Assembly: GCA_019638025.1 (NCBI GenBank)
Contig: JAHBUO010000002.1
Coordinates: 80,633-144,632, forward strand
Reading direction: 5' to 3'
Length of the DNA stretch: 64,000 nt
Origin: Ignavibacteriaceae bacterium
GTDB taxonomy: Bacteria; Bacteroidota; Ignavibacteria; Ignavibacteriales; Ignavibacteriaceae
Made by a program: the position numbers and the translations under genes. The notes under the pieces are model-generated. The model saw nothing but the letters and a program-made list of their open reading frames with translations. It did no database searches and was not told the origin of the DNA. This document shows, one piece after another, positions 8,634-16,953 of this stretch; position 1 is the stretch's first letter; each line of letters opens with the position of its first letter.

Positions 8634-11462
8634 ATGAATTCAATTAAAATCTTTTTTTTACTTATATTTTTTCAATTACCATTACTATCTCAAGTTTTGG
8701 AATGGACACCATTTTTTGCAACCGACCAGGATTCGATTATAATTATTTATGATGCAACAAAAGGAAATGGAGCTTTGGCAAATGTGGGTCCGCCAATCTA
8801 TGCTCATACCGGAGTTATAACAAATCTAAGTACAGGTCCAACAGATTGGAAATATGTAAAAACTCAGTGGACTCAAAATCTACCCGCAAACACAATGCAA
8901 TTTTTGGGTGGTGGAAAGTGGAAAATCTCTTTTCACATAAGAAGTTATTATGGAGTGCCTGCATCAGAACAAATTTTAAAATTAGCTTTCGTATTTAGAA
9001 ATGCTGCCGGTACTATAGTTGGACGTGAAGCTGATGGAAGTGATATTTATCTTCCCTTAACTCAAGGTGGGTTGAATGTCGGATTTTCTCAACCATCGGA
9101 GAAACAAATACTGACACAGATAGGTGATACCATTACTGTTACGGCTGTATCTATTCAATCAACAAACTTAGCTTTGTATCTTGATGGAACATTGCTCAAT
9201 CAAACATCCTCAAATACTTTGACGCACAAAATTCCGGTTAATGCTATCGGGAAGAAATATGTTAAAGCTGTTGTTACCGGCTCAAATAATGAAACTAAAG
9301 CCGATTCCTTCTACTTTATTGTTAGACCTCCGCTCACTATTGAAGCACTTCCAAATGGTATTGTTGACGGAATAAACTATCTGAATAATGCTACTGTTGT
9401 TTTATCGATGTATGCTCCTGAAAAGGAGTTTGTTTATCTGATAGGTGATTTTAATAATTGGGAGCTTGATAATAATTTCTACATGAAATCAACACCGGAT
9501 AGAAATCGTTATTGGATTCAACTAAACAATTTAACTCCTCAACAAGAATATCGTTATCAGTTTAATGTTGATAATAAAATTCGTGTTGCTGATTGGTATG
9601 CCGAAAAACTTCTTGACCCATGGAATGATCCTTACATTAGCAATACTACTTACCCAAATCTAACACCATATCCGACCGGGAAAACTGCAAATGTAGTTTC
9701 AGTATTAAAGACAGCCGAAACTCCTTATCAGTGGCAAACCACCAACTATCAACGTCCGGCGAAAGAAGATTTGGTTATTTATGAATTGCTAATAAGAGAT
9801 TTTTCTGCACGACATGATTATCAATTTTTAATTGATACATTAAGCTACTTGAAAAACTTAGGTGTAAATGCAATTGAACTAATGCCGGTAAATGAATTTG
9901 AAGGAAATGAAAGTTGGGGCTATAACCCGATGTTCTATTTTGCACCGGATAAATATTATGGACCCAAAAATGAATTAAAAAGATTCATTGATATTTGTCA
10001 TCAAAATGGAATTGCAGTAATTCTTGATATGGTATTAAATCATTCTTTCGGTAATTCTCCTATGGTTCGGTTGTATTGGGATGCCGTAAATAATAGACCG
10101 GCAACAAACAGCCCTTGGTTTAATCCTGTTGCGAAACACCCTTATAATGTAGGTTATGATTTTAACCACGAAAGTCAGGCAACTAAAGATTTTGTTGATC
10201 GTGTGAATAAATATTGGCTTGTTGAATATCGAGTTGACGGTTATCGTTACGATTTAAGCAAAGGTTTCACACAAGTTAATAGTGGTGATAATGTTGGATT
10301 ATGGGGACAGTATGATCAATCCCGTATTAATCTACTAAAAAGAATGGTTGATAAAGTTTGGGAAGTTGACCCAACAGCTTATACAATAATGGAGCATTTT
10401 GCAGATAATACCGAAGAGAAAGTCTTAGCTGATTATGGTATGATGTTGTGGGGAAATCTCAATTATAATTATAGCGAAGCCTCAATGGCTTATCATGATA
10501 ACAACAAGTCGAATTTATCATGGGGCTCATATAAGAATAGAGGATGGTTGTATCCACATTTGATAACCTATATGGAAAGTCATGACGAAGAACGGATGGT
10601 GGTAAGAAATCTTCTCTACGGAAATTCTTCGGGTTCATATAGTATTAAAAATTTAAATACAGCATTAAACAGAATAAAACTTGCATCGGCATTTTTCTAT
10701 ACTATTCCCGGTCCTAAAATGTTATGGCAATTCGGTGAGTTGGGTTACGATATCTCAATCGATTATGATTGCCGAGTTTGTAACAAACCCATTCGCTGGA
10801 ATTATTATGCTGATATAAACCGATTTAATCTTTATCGCACAAAAGCAGCACTGATTAAACTGAAAAGAGAAAATGAAGCTTTTAGAAGTACAAATTATGC
10901 TTTAGATGTAGCTTCAGCAGTTAAAAGAATTCATATTTATCACTCAACAATGGATGTGGCAATAGTCGGTAATTTTGATGTTGTTCAAAGAAGCGTGAAC
11001 CCGAACTTTAGCCGAACCGGTTATTGGTATGACTATTTCAGTGGAGATAGCGTAAACGTCTCAAATACTCAAGCCCAAATTTCTTTAGAGCCGGGGCAGT
11101 TTTACATTTATACAACAAAAAAACTTCCAACTCCTCCGTCCGGAATTTTGCTAAGCGCCGAAGAGAGTGGAGAAGATTATATTTTAGAATCGTTTACTCT
11201 GCAACAGAATTATCCGAATCCATTTAATCCATCAACTACAATTAAATTCTCGATCCCTGAATCAGGTGAAGTTTCTCTGAAAATCTATGATGTCATCGGA
11301 AAAGCAGTTGCAACTCTGGTTGATGAATTTAAGTCTGTTGGGAATTATGAAATAAGCTTTAATTCAAATGCGAATGGATTGAATCTTTCAAGTGGGATTT
11401 ATTTTTATCAGCTAAAAATTAATTCTAAAATTGAGACACGGAAGATGGTTTTACTCCAGTAG
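8634..11462 (+). CDS. Secreted GH13 alpha-amylase-family protein with CBM48 and T9SS sorting domain
   Basis: 942 residues. A signal peptide (about 1-19) is followed by an uncharacterised beta-rich region (about 20-140), an Ig-like module (about 150-230), a CBM48-like module ('VYLIGDFNNWEL', about 240-345) and a GH13 barrel (about 370-750). The four GH13 regions are present: 'DMVLNH', 'GYRYD' with nucleophile Asp540, 'IMEHF' with acid Glu587, and 'ESHDEE' with His650-Asp651. The last 85 residues are a T9SS sorting domain opening 'QQNYPNPFNP'. It should hydrolyse or transfer alpha-1,4/1,6-glucans outside the cell; exact specificity is unclear. The start has AAAAGGAG 5-12 bp upstream. It follows the S1/P1-type gene closely. 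Confidence 0.92.
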   Translation: MNSIKIFFLLIFFQLPLLSQVLEWTPFFATDQDSIIIIYDATKGNGALANVGPPIYAHTGVITNLSTGPTDWKYVKTQWTQNLPANTMQFLGGGKWKISFHIRSYYGVPASEQILKLAFVFRNAAGTIVGREADGSDIYLPLTQGGLNVGFSQPSEKQILTQIGDTITVTAVSIQSTNLALYLDGTLLNQTSSNTLTHKIPVNAIGKKYVKAVVTGSNNETKADSFYFIVRPPLTIEALPNGIVDGINYLNNATVVLSMYAPEKEFVYLIGDFNNWELDNNFYMKSTPDRNRYWIQLNNLTPQQEYRYQFNVDNKIRVADWYAEKLLDPWNDPYISNTTYPNLTPYPTGKTANVVSVLKTAETPYQWQTTNYQRPAKEDLVIYELLIRDFSARHDYQFLIDTLSYLKNLGVNAIELMPVNEFEGNESWGYNPMFYFAPDKYYGPKNELKRFIDICHQNGIAVILDMVLNHSFGNSPMVRLYWDAVNNRPATNSPWFNPVAKHPYNVGYDFNHESQATKDFVDRVNKYWLVEYRVDGYRYDLSKGFTQVNSGDNVGLWGQYDQSRINLLKRMVDKVWEVDPTAYTIMEHFADNTEEKVLADYGMMLWGNLNYNYSEASMAYHDNNKSNLSWGSYKNRGWLYPHLITYMESHDEERMVVRNLLYGNSSGSYSIKNLNTALNRIKLASAFFYTIPGPKMLWQFGELGYDISIDYDCRVCNKPIRWNYYADINRFNLYRTKAALIKLKRENEAFRSTNYALDVASAVKRIHIYHSTMDVAIVGNFDVVQRSVNPNFSRTGYWYDYFSGDSVNVSNTQAQISLEPGQFYIYTTKKLPTPPSGILLSAEESGEDYILESFTLQQNYPNPFNPSTTIKFSIPESGEVSLKIYDVIGKAVATLVDEFKSVGNYEISFNSNANGLNLSSGIYFYQLKINSKIETRKMVLLQ

Positions 11463-11471
11463 AAGTAAGTT

Positions 11472-11505
11472 TTACCTGTATTTATTACGGAATAGGTAAT
11501 TTTCT
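11472..11505 (+). terminator. Weak hairpin terminator candidate after the GH13 gene
   Basis: A 6-bp stem (TTACCT at 11472-11477, AGGTAA at 11494-11499) with a long loop is followed by TTTT. The stem is AT-rich and the loop large, so support is weak. The rest of 11463-11761 shows no gene and no recognisable riboswitch; it must hold the promoter of the adhesin gene. Confidence 0.3.
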
Positions 11506-11761
11506 CCGTTAGTTCTTGTGCCTTGGGTTTCGATTTTTGAATTATCTGAAATAGGCTAATTGTTCTTTATTTGGCTTTTTTTGTGGGGTAGTAAAAACTT
11601 GCATTCGAGGGAGAAATCCCAAAATGGAATAGTGTATCAGAATGAGCCAAATGTTTGTCGAGTAGCCGGGAAAATAAGCTAAAATTCAGTTGATTCGGCT
11701 ATTCGGGGATTTGGTATGATAATTGAACAATTTTCTCCAATTAATCAATAGGAGGACACAA

Positions 11762-14700
11762 ATGGTTCTTAAATTAACAAACAAAATCTTCTTTTCTACC
11801 ATGGTTGCATTGGCAGTGATTGTAATGTCATCAGCAATTTATGGATATGGATTAGATACCTCAAAAACCGGAACAGATTTCCCGAAAGAGTATTTCAATG
11901 GTGCCATGGGAACTGAAAATTCAAGTGTTGCTAAAGTTTTCGGAACGGATAAGGGGGCAAATGTTTCTTTTACAAACCCTTATACTAACCAAACATTAAA
12001 TACATGGGCCGGTACTTTTAATGGTCAGATGGATAATAATACAACAAAGTTTTACTGTATTGATATCTCACATAATATAGTCTACTACACATCAAGTCAA
12101 CCACATACCTATACTGACGATGGTGTAACTCCTCCGGAGATTACTTACATTTTAAACAATTATTATCCCTTTAAAGCACTCCCTTATACAGGAAGTTTAA
12201 CCGAGACAAACGAAGCCGCAGCTGTTCAATTAGCTATTTGGCACTACGCTGATGGTATGAATTTGAACACAGTTTCTGTTAGTGCTCTAAAAACAAGAGC
12301 ATTACAAATTAAAGCTGATGCTGATGCAAACGCAGGATTAACATCTCCGTTTGAAACTCTTTTAATTTTACCTCAAACCCAAACTATTTTATTTGGACAA
12401 GCGGCAACCATTTCAATATCTGCACTTAATTATGCCGGTTTTCCACAGTCTGGTTTGAATGTAAATCTTTCTACTACTAATGGAAATCTAAATCCGACTT
12501 CTGTTGTTACCGGTGCAAATGGAACTGCTGGACCAATCACCCTAAACCATACAGGTGGATTGACCGCAACTATAACAGCTAATGCCAATGCAGCCATTCC
12601 TCAAGGAACAAGATTTGTCCATTCAATTTCGCCTAATAATTATCAGAAATTGGTTCTTGCAACACCAACAGTGGCAAATAGAGCTGTTACTGCTACCGTG
12701 AATTGGTATAGCCCAAATGGAAATTGTGATTTGAATGGTTTCACAACATTTACTCAAGGTGGATGGGGAAGCCCCTCTAATAGTGGACCTGGACAAATTA
12801 GAGATCAATACTTCTCTTCTGTATTTCCGACAGGCTTAGTCATAGGTGGAAATTTCAAAATTACTTTAACTTCAGCAACAGCAGTTAAAAATTTCTTGCC
12901 TCAAGGAAGTACTGCCCAAGCTTTGACGCAAAATTATACAAATCCAACGACTGATATTACTGTTTTAGCCGGTCAACTTGCAGCACTTTCAATGAATATT
13001 TATTATAACAATGCCGGATATTTAGGGTCAAACCCAACAAAATTGAAAGATCTCGTTGTTTCTGCAGGTCCTTTAGCCGGATTAACCGTAATGCAAGTGC
13101 TTCAATTTGGAAATATTGCTTTAGGTGGCGGCTCAACTCCATATACATTTAGTGAGTTAAATAACGCAGCTACTATGATTAACGAAAACTTTGTTGATGG
13201 TACTGTGAACAATAACGGTTTAACTTGTGAAGTAGTTGTTCCTGCAAGTCTTGGTGATAAAGTATGGTTAGATGTCAATCAAAACGGTATTCAAGATGGT
13301 GGTGAAAACGGTGTTAGCGGGGTTACTGTTAGATTATATACTTGTTCTAATGTATTAGTAGGTCAACAAACAACAGATAACAACGGTAATTATCTCTTTA
13401 CAAACCTTGTTCCTGGGTCATACTATGTGAAGTTTATTTTACCTTCAGGTTATCTCTTTAGTCCAAAAGATCAAGGTTCAAATAATAATGTTGATTCAGA
13501 TGCGGATCCAAACACCGGGAAAACAGTTTGTATCACTTTAAGTAGTGGACAGACAGACCTTTCATGGGATGCGGGTATATATCTTGAAACACAAAATACA
13601 CAATCAGATTTAAGTTTAACTAAAATAGTTGATAATGCTACTCCAAATGATGGTGATAATGTTACTTACACAGTTCAGGTTACAAATCATGGTCCTGCAA
13701 ATGCAACAGGTGTTGAAGTTACAGATATTCTTCCTGCAGGAGTAGATTTCTTATCGGCTTCAGCATCAACCGGTACATTTAACAACACAAACGGTAAATG
13801 GACTGTCGGAAACCTTAACAATGGAATGACTGCAACTTTAACTATCACAGTAAAAGTAAATCTTTCGTCAATAAACACAAGTGCATTCAACTTAGGTGCG
13901 GCTCAAGATTTCAATCTTTTTGTTCTTGAAGATTTGAATCAACCTTCATCAGATACCGAAGGAAAAGTTGCAGTTGGTAGAGATGCAAATCTTTCTAACT
14001 ATAGTGTTGGAGATAAACTTCCTAATTCTAACGGTGCTGAAGATGTATTGGTAGTTGGCAGAGATTTATACTATACTAGCGGTGCAGTAATCGGTGGTAA
14101 TGTGGTTTATGGAAATGCTACTAATCTCCCGATATATGGCGTTAGCATTACCGGTGGAACATTAAGAAAAGATGCTACAGCTATTGATTTTGCAGATGCA
14201 GCAAGCTACTTAACCGGATTATCGACTCAACTTTCAAATTATACAACAAACGGAACAACTACATTCCAATGGTCGGGATTGACACTAAACGGTAGTGACC
14301 CTTACTTGAATGTATTTTCAGTTTCAGGTGCTAATTTATCTGATGCTACAAATTTTGTTATCAATGTGCCGACAGGCTCGGTAGTATTAGTAAATATAGA
14401 TGGAACAAACATTCACTGGAATGGTGGTTTCTCAGTAAACGGTACAGCAAAAAATAACGTGTTGTTAAACTTCTATCAAGAAACTAATCTGACAATAGTT
14501 GGAATCGGAGTTCTTGGTTCAGTATTAGCTCCTTTTGCTGATGTTAACTTTGCTTCCGGTGTTATTAATGGCCAAGTGATTTGTAAATCTATGACCGGAC
14601 AAGGTCAATTTAACTTAGCTCCATTCATTGGAAATATTCCTTCAGAAACTACATTAAAGAATATTGCTGAAGTTACAGCATGTGATCAAAATGATCCCGA

Positions 14701-15952
14701 TTCAACACCGGGCAACGGTATTGAAACAGAAGACGATTTTGGATTTGCATCAATTACAGTTACACGCCAAACTACACCTACTGGTGGAACTGGAAATGCA
14801 AACTGGCAATTAGTTAGTTCATTCGGATTCGGTGAAATCGTATGGACAATGGTTCGTGACAACAACGGAAATATGTTATCAGGTACATGGGGTGGAAATA
14901 TCTATCGCTCACTTGATAATGGAATTAACTGGACACGCATCAATAGCTCGATGTCAGTAGTATTTGTATGGTCATTAGCAATTAACTCAAGCAATCATAT
15001 TTTTGCCGGAACAGAGCATGGCGTTTATAAATCAGTTGATGATGGTGCAAGCTGGCAATTAACTTCATTAAGCGGAAAAGATGTTCGTTCAGTAGTTATT
15101 ACTGCAAACGGTACATTATTAGCCGGTACATGGGGTTATGGTGTCTACAAATCAGTTGATAACGGAGCTACATGGTCACAAGTCAACACTGGGCTAGCTA
15201 ATAGCACGGTTATGGCTTTGGCTGTAAACTCAAACAACTCAGTGTTTGCCGGAACATTTGGTGCCGGAGTTAGCAAATCAGTTAATGAAGGTGGTTCATG
15301 GTCTACATTAAATGTTGGTTACAATTATGTATGGTCATTAGCAATTACTTCTGATGATGTAATCTTTGCCGGAACTTATGGAAATGGATTATATCGCTCA
15401 ACAGATTTTGGTGCTACCTGGTCAAAAGTTGACAACGGCTTAAATGCAAATTACATTTATGCTATCCAAATTGATAATGATGATAATATCTTCGTAAGTG
15501 CTTGGGCAGCAGGTGTTTATGCTTCAACAAACAGTGGAAACAACTGGGCTACATTCGGTATGGGCGGATTTGGTGTGAGTTCATTACTCTTAAATACAGA
15601 TGACGGAACTATCTATGCCGGAACAAGTACAGGTCAACTTTATAAATCAAACTCAACAGTACTTTCTGCAAAGAATGAAACTTTACCGGTTGAATTTAAG
15701 TTGGAACAAAATTATCCAAACCCATTCAATCCGACTACAACAATTAACTTTAGTGTTCCTCAAAACGGAAACTATCAGTTAAAAGTGTTTAACATTCTTG
15801 GTCAAGAAGTAGCAACCTTATTAAATGGTGAACTAAAAACCGGAAATCATTCAATCAACTTTGATGCATCAAAACTTGCTTCAGGTGTGTATGTTTACAG
15901 ATTTACCGGAAATAATGTTAACATTTCTAAGAAGATGTTGTTACAAAAGTAA
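11762..15952 (+). CDS. Giant T9SS surface adhesin: thioester domain, SdrD B, split DUF11/choice-of-anchor A, Asp-box propeller
   Basis: 1396 residues starting at ATG 11762, chosen because GGAGG lies at 11751-11755; an upstream TTG at 11723 has no such site. A signal peptide (about 1-28) is followed by a thioester-type domain (about 30-185) with Cys99 in 'FYCIDIS' and Gln156 in 'AVQLAIWHY', the Cys-Gln pair of TED adhesins. Next come a Big_1-like Ig module (198-285), a region of unknown fold (290-490), an SdrD B-like module (497-607, 'LGDKVWLDVNQNGIQDGGE'), the first part of a DUF11 domain (615-703), a choice-of-anchor A domain (705-960), the last DUF11 strands (962-1003), six Asp-box repeats (1013-1298) and a T9SS sorting domain (1313-1396). 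It is predicted to be displayed on or released from the surface and to bind a target covalently. The ligand is unknown. Confidence 0.85.
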   Translation: MVLKLTNKIFFSTMVALAVIVMSSAIYGYGLDTSKTGTDFPKEYFNGAMGTENSSVAKVFGTDKGANVSFTNPYTNQTLNTWAGTFNGQMDNNTTKFYCIDISHNIVYYTSSQPHTYTDDGVTPPEITYILNNYYPFKALPYTGSLTETNEAAAVQLAIWHYADGMNLNTVSVSALKTRALQIKADADANAGLTSPFETLLILPQTQTILFGQAATISISALNYAGFPQSGLNVNLSTTNGNLNPTSVVTGANGTAGPITLNHTGGLTATITANANAAIPQGTRFVHSISPNNYQKLVLATPTVANRAVTATVNWYSPNGNCDLNGFTTFTQGGWGSPSNSGPGQIRDQYFSSVFPTGLVIGGNFKITLTSATAVKNFLPQGSTAQALTQNYTNPTTDITVLAGQLAALSMNIYYNNAGYLGSNPTKLKDLVVSAGPLAGLTVMQVLQFGNIALGGGSTPYTFSELNNAATMINENFVDGTVNNNGLTCEVVVPASLGDKVWLDVNQNGIQDGGENGVSGVTVRLYTCSNVLVGQQTTDNNGNYLFTNLVPGSYYVKFILPSGYLFSPKDQGSNNNVDSDADPNTGKTVCITLSSGQTDLSWDAGIYLETQNTQSDLSLTKIVDNATPNDGDNVTYTVQVTNHGPANATGVEVTDILPAGVDFLSASASTGTFNNTNGKWTVGNLNNGMTATLTITVKVNLSSINTSAFNLGAAQDFNLFVLEDLNQPSSDTEGKVAVGRDANLSNYSVGDKLPNSNGAEDVLVVGRDLYYTSGAVIGGNVVYGNATNLPIYGVSITGGTLRKDATAIDFADAASYLTGLSTQLSNYTTNGTTTFQWSGLTLNGSDPYLNVFSVSGANLSDATNFVINVPTGSVVLVNIDGTNIHWNGGFSVNGTAKNNVLLNFYQETNLTIVGIGVLGSVLAPFADVNFASGVINGQVICKSMTGQGQFNLAPFIGNIPSETTLKNIAEVTACDQNDPDSTPGNGIETEDDFGFASITVTRQTTPTGGTGNANWQLVSSFGFGEIVWTMVRDNNGNMLSGTWGGNIYRSLDNGINWTRINSSMSVVFVWSLAINSSNHIFAGTEHGVYKSVDDGASWQLTSLSGKDVRSVVITANGTLLAGTWGYGVYKSVDNGATWSQVNTGLANSTVMALAVNSNNSVFAGTFGAGVSKSVNEGGSWSTLNVGYNYVWSLAITSDDVIFAGTYGNGLYRSTDFGATWSKVDNGLNANYIYAIQIDNDDNIFVSAWAAGVYASTNSGNNWATFGMGGFGVSSLLLNTDDGTIYAGTSTGQLYKSNSTVLSAKNETLPVEFKLEQNYPNPFNPTTTINFSVPQNGNYQLKVFNILGQEVATLLNGELKTGNHSINFDASKLASGVYVYRFTGNNVNISKKMLLQK
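14815..15655 (+). repeat. Six tandem Asp-box (BNR/sortilin-like) repeats in the adhesin
   Basis: Six copies of an S-x-D/N-x-G-x-x-W motif occur about every 43-46 residues: 'SLDNGINW', 'SVDDGASW', 'SVDNGATW', 'SVNEGGSW', 'STDFGATW' and 'STNSGNNW'. A seventh half-unit ('IYAGTSTGQLYKS') could close the ring with the strand before the first repeat. This predicts a beta-propeller. Confidence 0.85.
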
Positions 15953-15975
15953 GATTCAAAAATAATCTCTTAATC

Positions 15976-16010
15976 AAAGGCTGCCGATTATCGACAGCCT
16001 TTGGTTTTTT
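15976..16010 (+). terminator. Rho-independent terminator after the adhesin gene
   Basis: AAAGGCTG at 15976-15983 pairs with CAGCCTTT at 15995-16002. The stem continues inward after one mismatch with CGA/TCG, and GG plus six T follow. The hairpin lies 23 bp past the stop of the adhesin gene. Confidence 0.9.
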
Positions 16011-16305
16011 AAAGGGATATTGATGTGTACTGTAAAATCACCAACTCACCATAAGTTATTCTTGTGTGAAGAGAAGAACTTATAATTTCCCTAAAAATTA
16101 AATATTTGTTTTCCTATAGAAGAACTTTTGCGCCTCTTGTGTTTAGGTGCCTTCGGTTTTAAGAAAAAACTCCAACACAAAGTTCACTAAGGGAAACCAC
16201 ACGAAGTGCACAATTTGTGATGCATTAAAAACTTAGAGGCAACTGTTTTTTTTTATATTGCATATATATCACCAATGTGATATCATTCCTAAAAAGAATT
16301 ATAAA
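16011..16305. other. Intergenic region with repeat-like 'cacaaag' segment and TA promoter
   Basis: No gene is visible between the adhesin terminator and the antitoxin start. At 16128-16213 there is text such as 'cctcttgtgttta' and 'aacacaaagttcactaagg', with a short inverted match (TTGTGTT at 16137-16143, AACACAA at 16174-16180). Similar 'cacaaag...cactaag' stretches are common dispersed intergenic sequence in Bacteroidota-type genomes, so this may be a degenerate repeat. The final 60 bp are very AT-rich and should carry the toxin-antitoxin promoter. Confidence 0.35.
16266..16283. promoter_or_regulatory. Palindromic operator candidate for the VapBC-type operon
   Basis: ATATCAC-CAAT-GTGATAT, with 7-bp arms and a 4-bp spacer, ends 22 bp before the antitoxin ATG at 16306. 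It overlaps the AT-rich promoter stretch 'tatattgcatatatatc'. Ribbon-helix-helix antitoxins normally repress their own operon from such sites; binding here is inferred. Confidence 0.55.
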
Positions 16306-16533
16306 ATGATACGAACAATAATATCACTCCCAAGGGAAATAAAAGTCTGGTTAGACGATTATTCGAAGAAAAAAAATAAACCAACTGCAGAAACAATCAG
16401 GGAAGCATTAATCCAATATCGAGAAAAAGTAGAATCAGAAAAAATAGACGCCCTCTCCATAACAGCCGGAATTTGGTCTGAAAAGAAAATTGATGGTAAT
16501 GATTATGTAGAAAAGTCAAGAGCAGACTGGTGA
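16306..16533 (+). CDS. Ribbon-helix-helix antitoxin (VapB-like)
   Basis: 75 residues from ATG 16306. An upstream TTG at 16258 would place the palindromic operator inside the gene and is rejected. The N-terminus 'MIRTIISLPREIKVWLDDY' followed by two amphipathic helices is the ribbon-helix-helix (CopG/Arc-like) DNA-binding fold. The C-terminal tail 'GIWSEKKIDGNDYVEKSRADW' region is the usual toxin-contacting segment of VapB proteins. The PIN toxin gene starts 4 bp after the stop, a standard antitoxin-toxin operon. It should neutralise the toxin and, with it, bind the palindrome upstream. Confidence 0.85.
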   Translation: MIRTIISLPREIKVWLDDYSKKKNKPTAETIREALIQYREKVESEKIDALSITAGIWSEKKIDGNDYVEKSRADW

Positions 16534-16537
16534 TGAT

Positions 16538-16900
16538 ATGAAATATGTTATAGATACGGTTATTTTAATTGATCACTTGAATGGGATTAAGAAAGCTACA
16601 CAATGGCTGAAGCGAAATAACGATTCATTTATAAGTCCGATAACAAGAGCCGAATTATTGGTTGGAACAGCAGAAACTGAAAAACACTCAATAAAATTAC
16701 TTTTAGACAGTTTTGAAACACTCCCAATCAACAATGAAGTTGCAGATTTAGCAGCAGAGCTACGAAAGAAATTTAGATTTAAACTTCCGGATGCATTTCA
16801 TGCAGCGTTAGCGGTAATAAATAAGGTGAAATTAGTAACAAGAAATACTAAGGATTTTAGTTCGGAGATGGGATTTGTTATAATACCTTATAAACTCTAG
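16538..16900 (+). CDS. vapC: PIN-domain toxin (VapC-like ribonuclease)
   Basis: 120 residues, the normal length of a type II VapC toxin. The PIN-domain acidic residues are visible: Asp6 ('MKYVID'), Glu39 ('RAELLVG'), Asp85 ('LPDAFHAALA') and Asp106 in 'TRNTKDF'. They form the magnesium site that cuts RNA, often tRNA or rRNA loops in this family; the target here is unknown. Translation is probably coupled to the antitoxin 4 bp upstream. The domain is full length with no missing catalytic residue, so the system looks intact. It sits alone between a terminator and the convergent EamA gene, typical of a horizontally moving stability module. Confidence 0.88.
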   Translation: MKYVIDTVILIDHLNGIKKATQWLKRNNDSFISPITRAELLVGTAETEKHSIKLLLDSFETLPINNEVADLAAELRKKFRFKLPDAFHAALAVINKVKLVTRNTKDFSSEMGFVIIPYKL

Positions 16901-16953
16901 TAGCAAATCGAAAAATTTAAAACATATTATCGCCACGTTTTTAACTATCAAAA

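Noticed and set aside
11723..11761. TTG start 13 codons before the adhesin ATG
   Set aside because: It has no Shine-Dalgarno site, and the strong GGAGG at 11751-11755 lies between it and ATG 11762, which gives a clean signal peptide.
15600..15782. Short plus-strand frame within the adhesin gene
   Set aside because: A shifted reading of the coding sequence of the last propeller repeat and sorting domain, with no independent signals.
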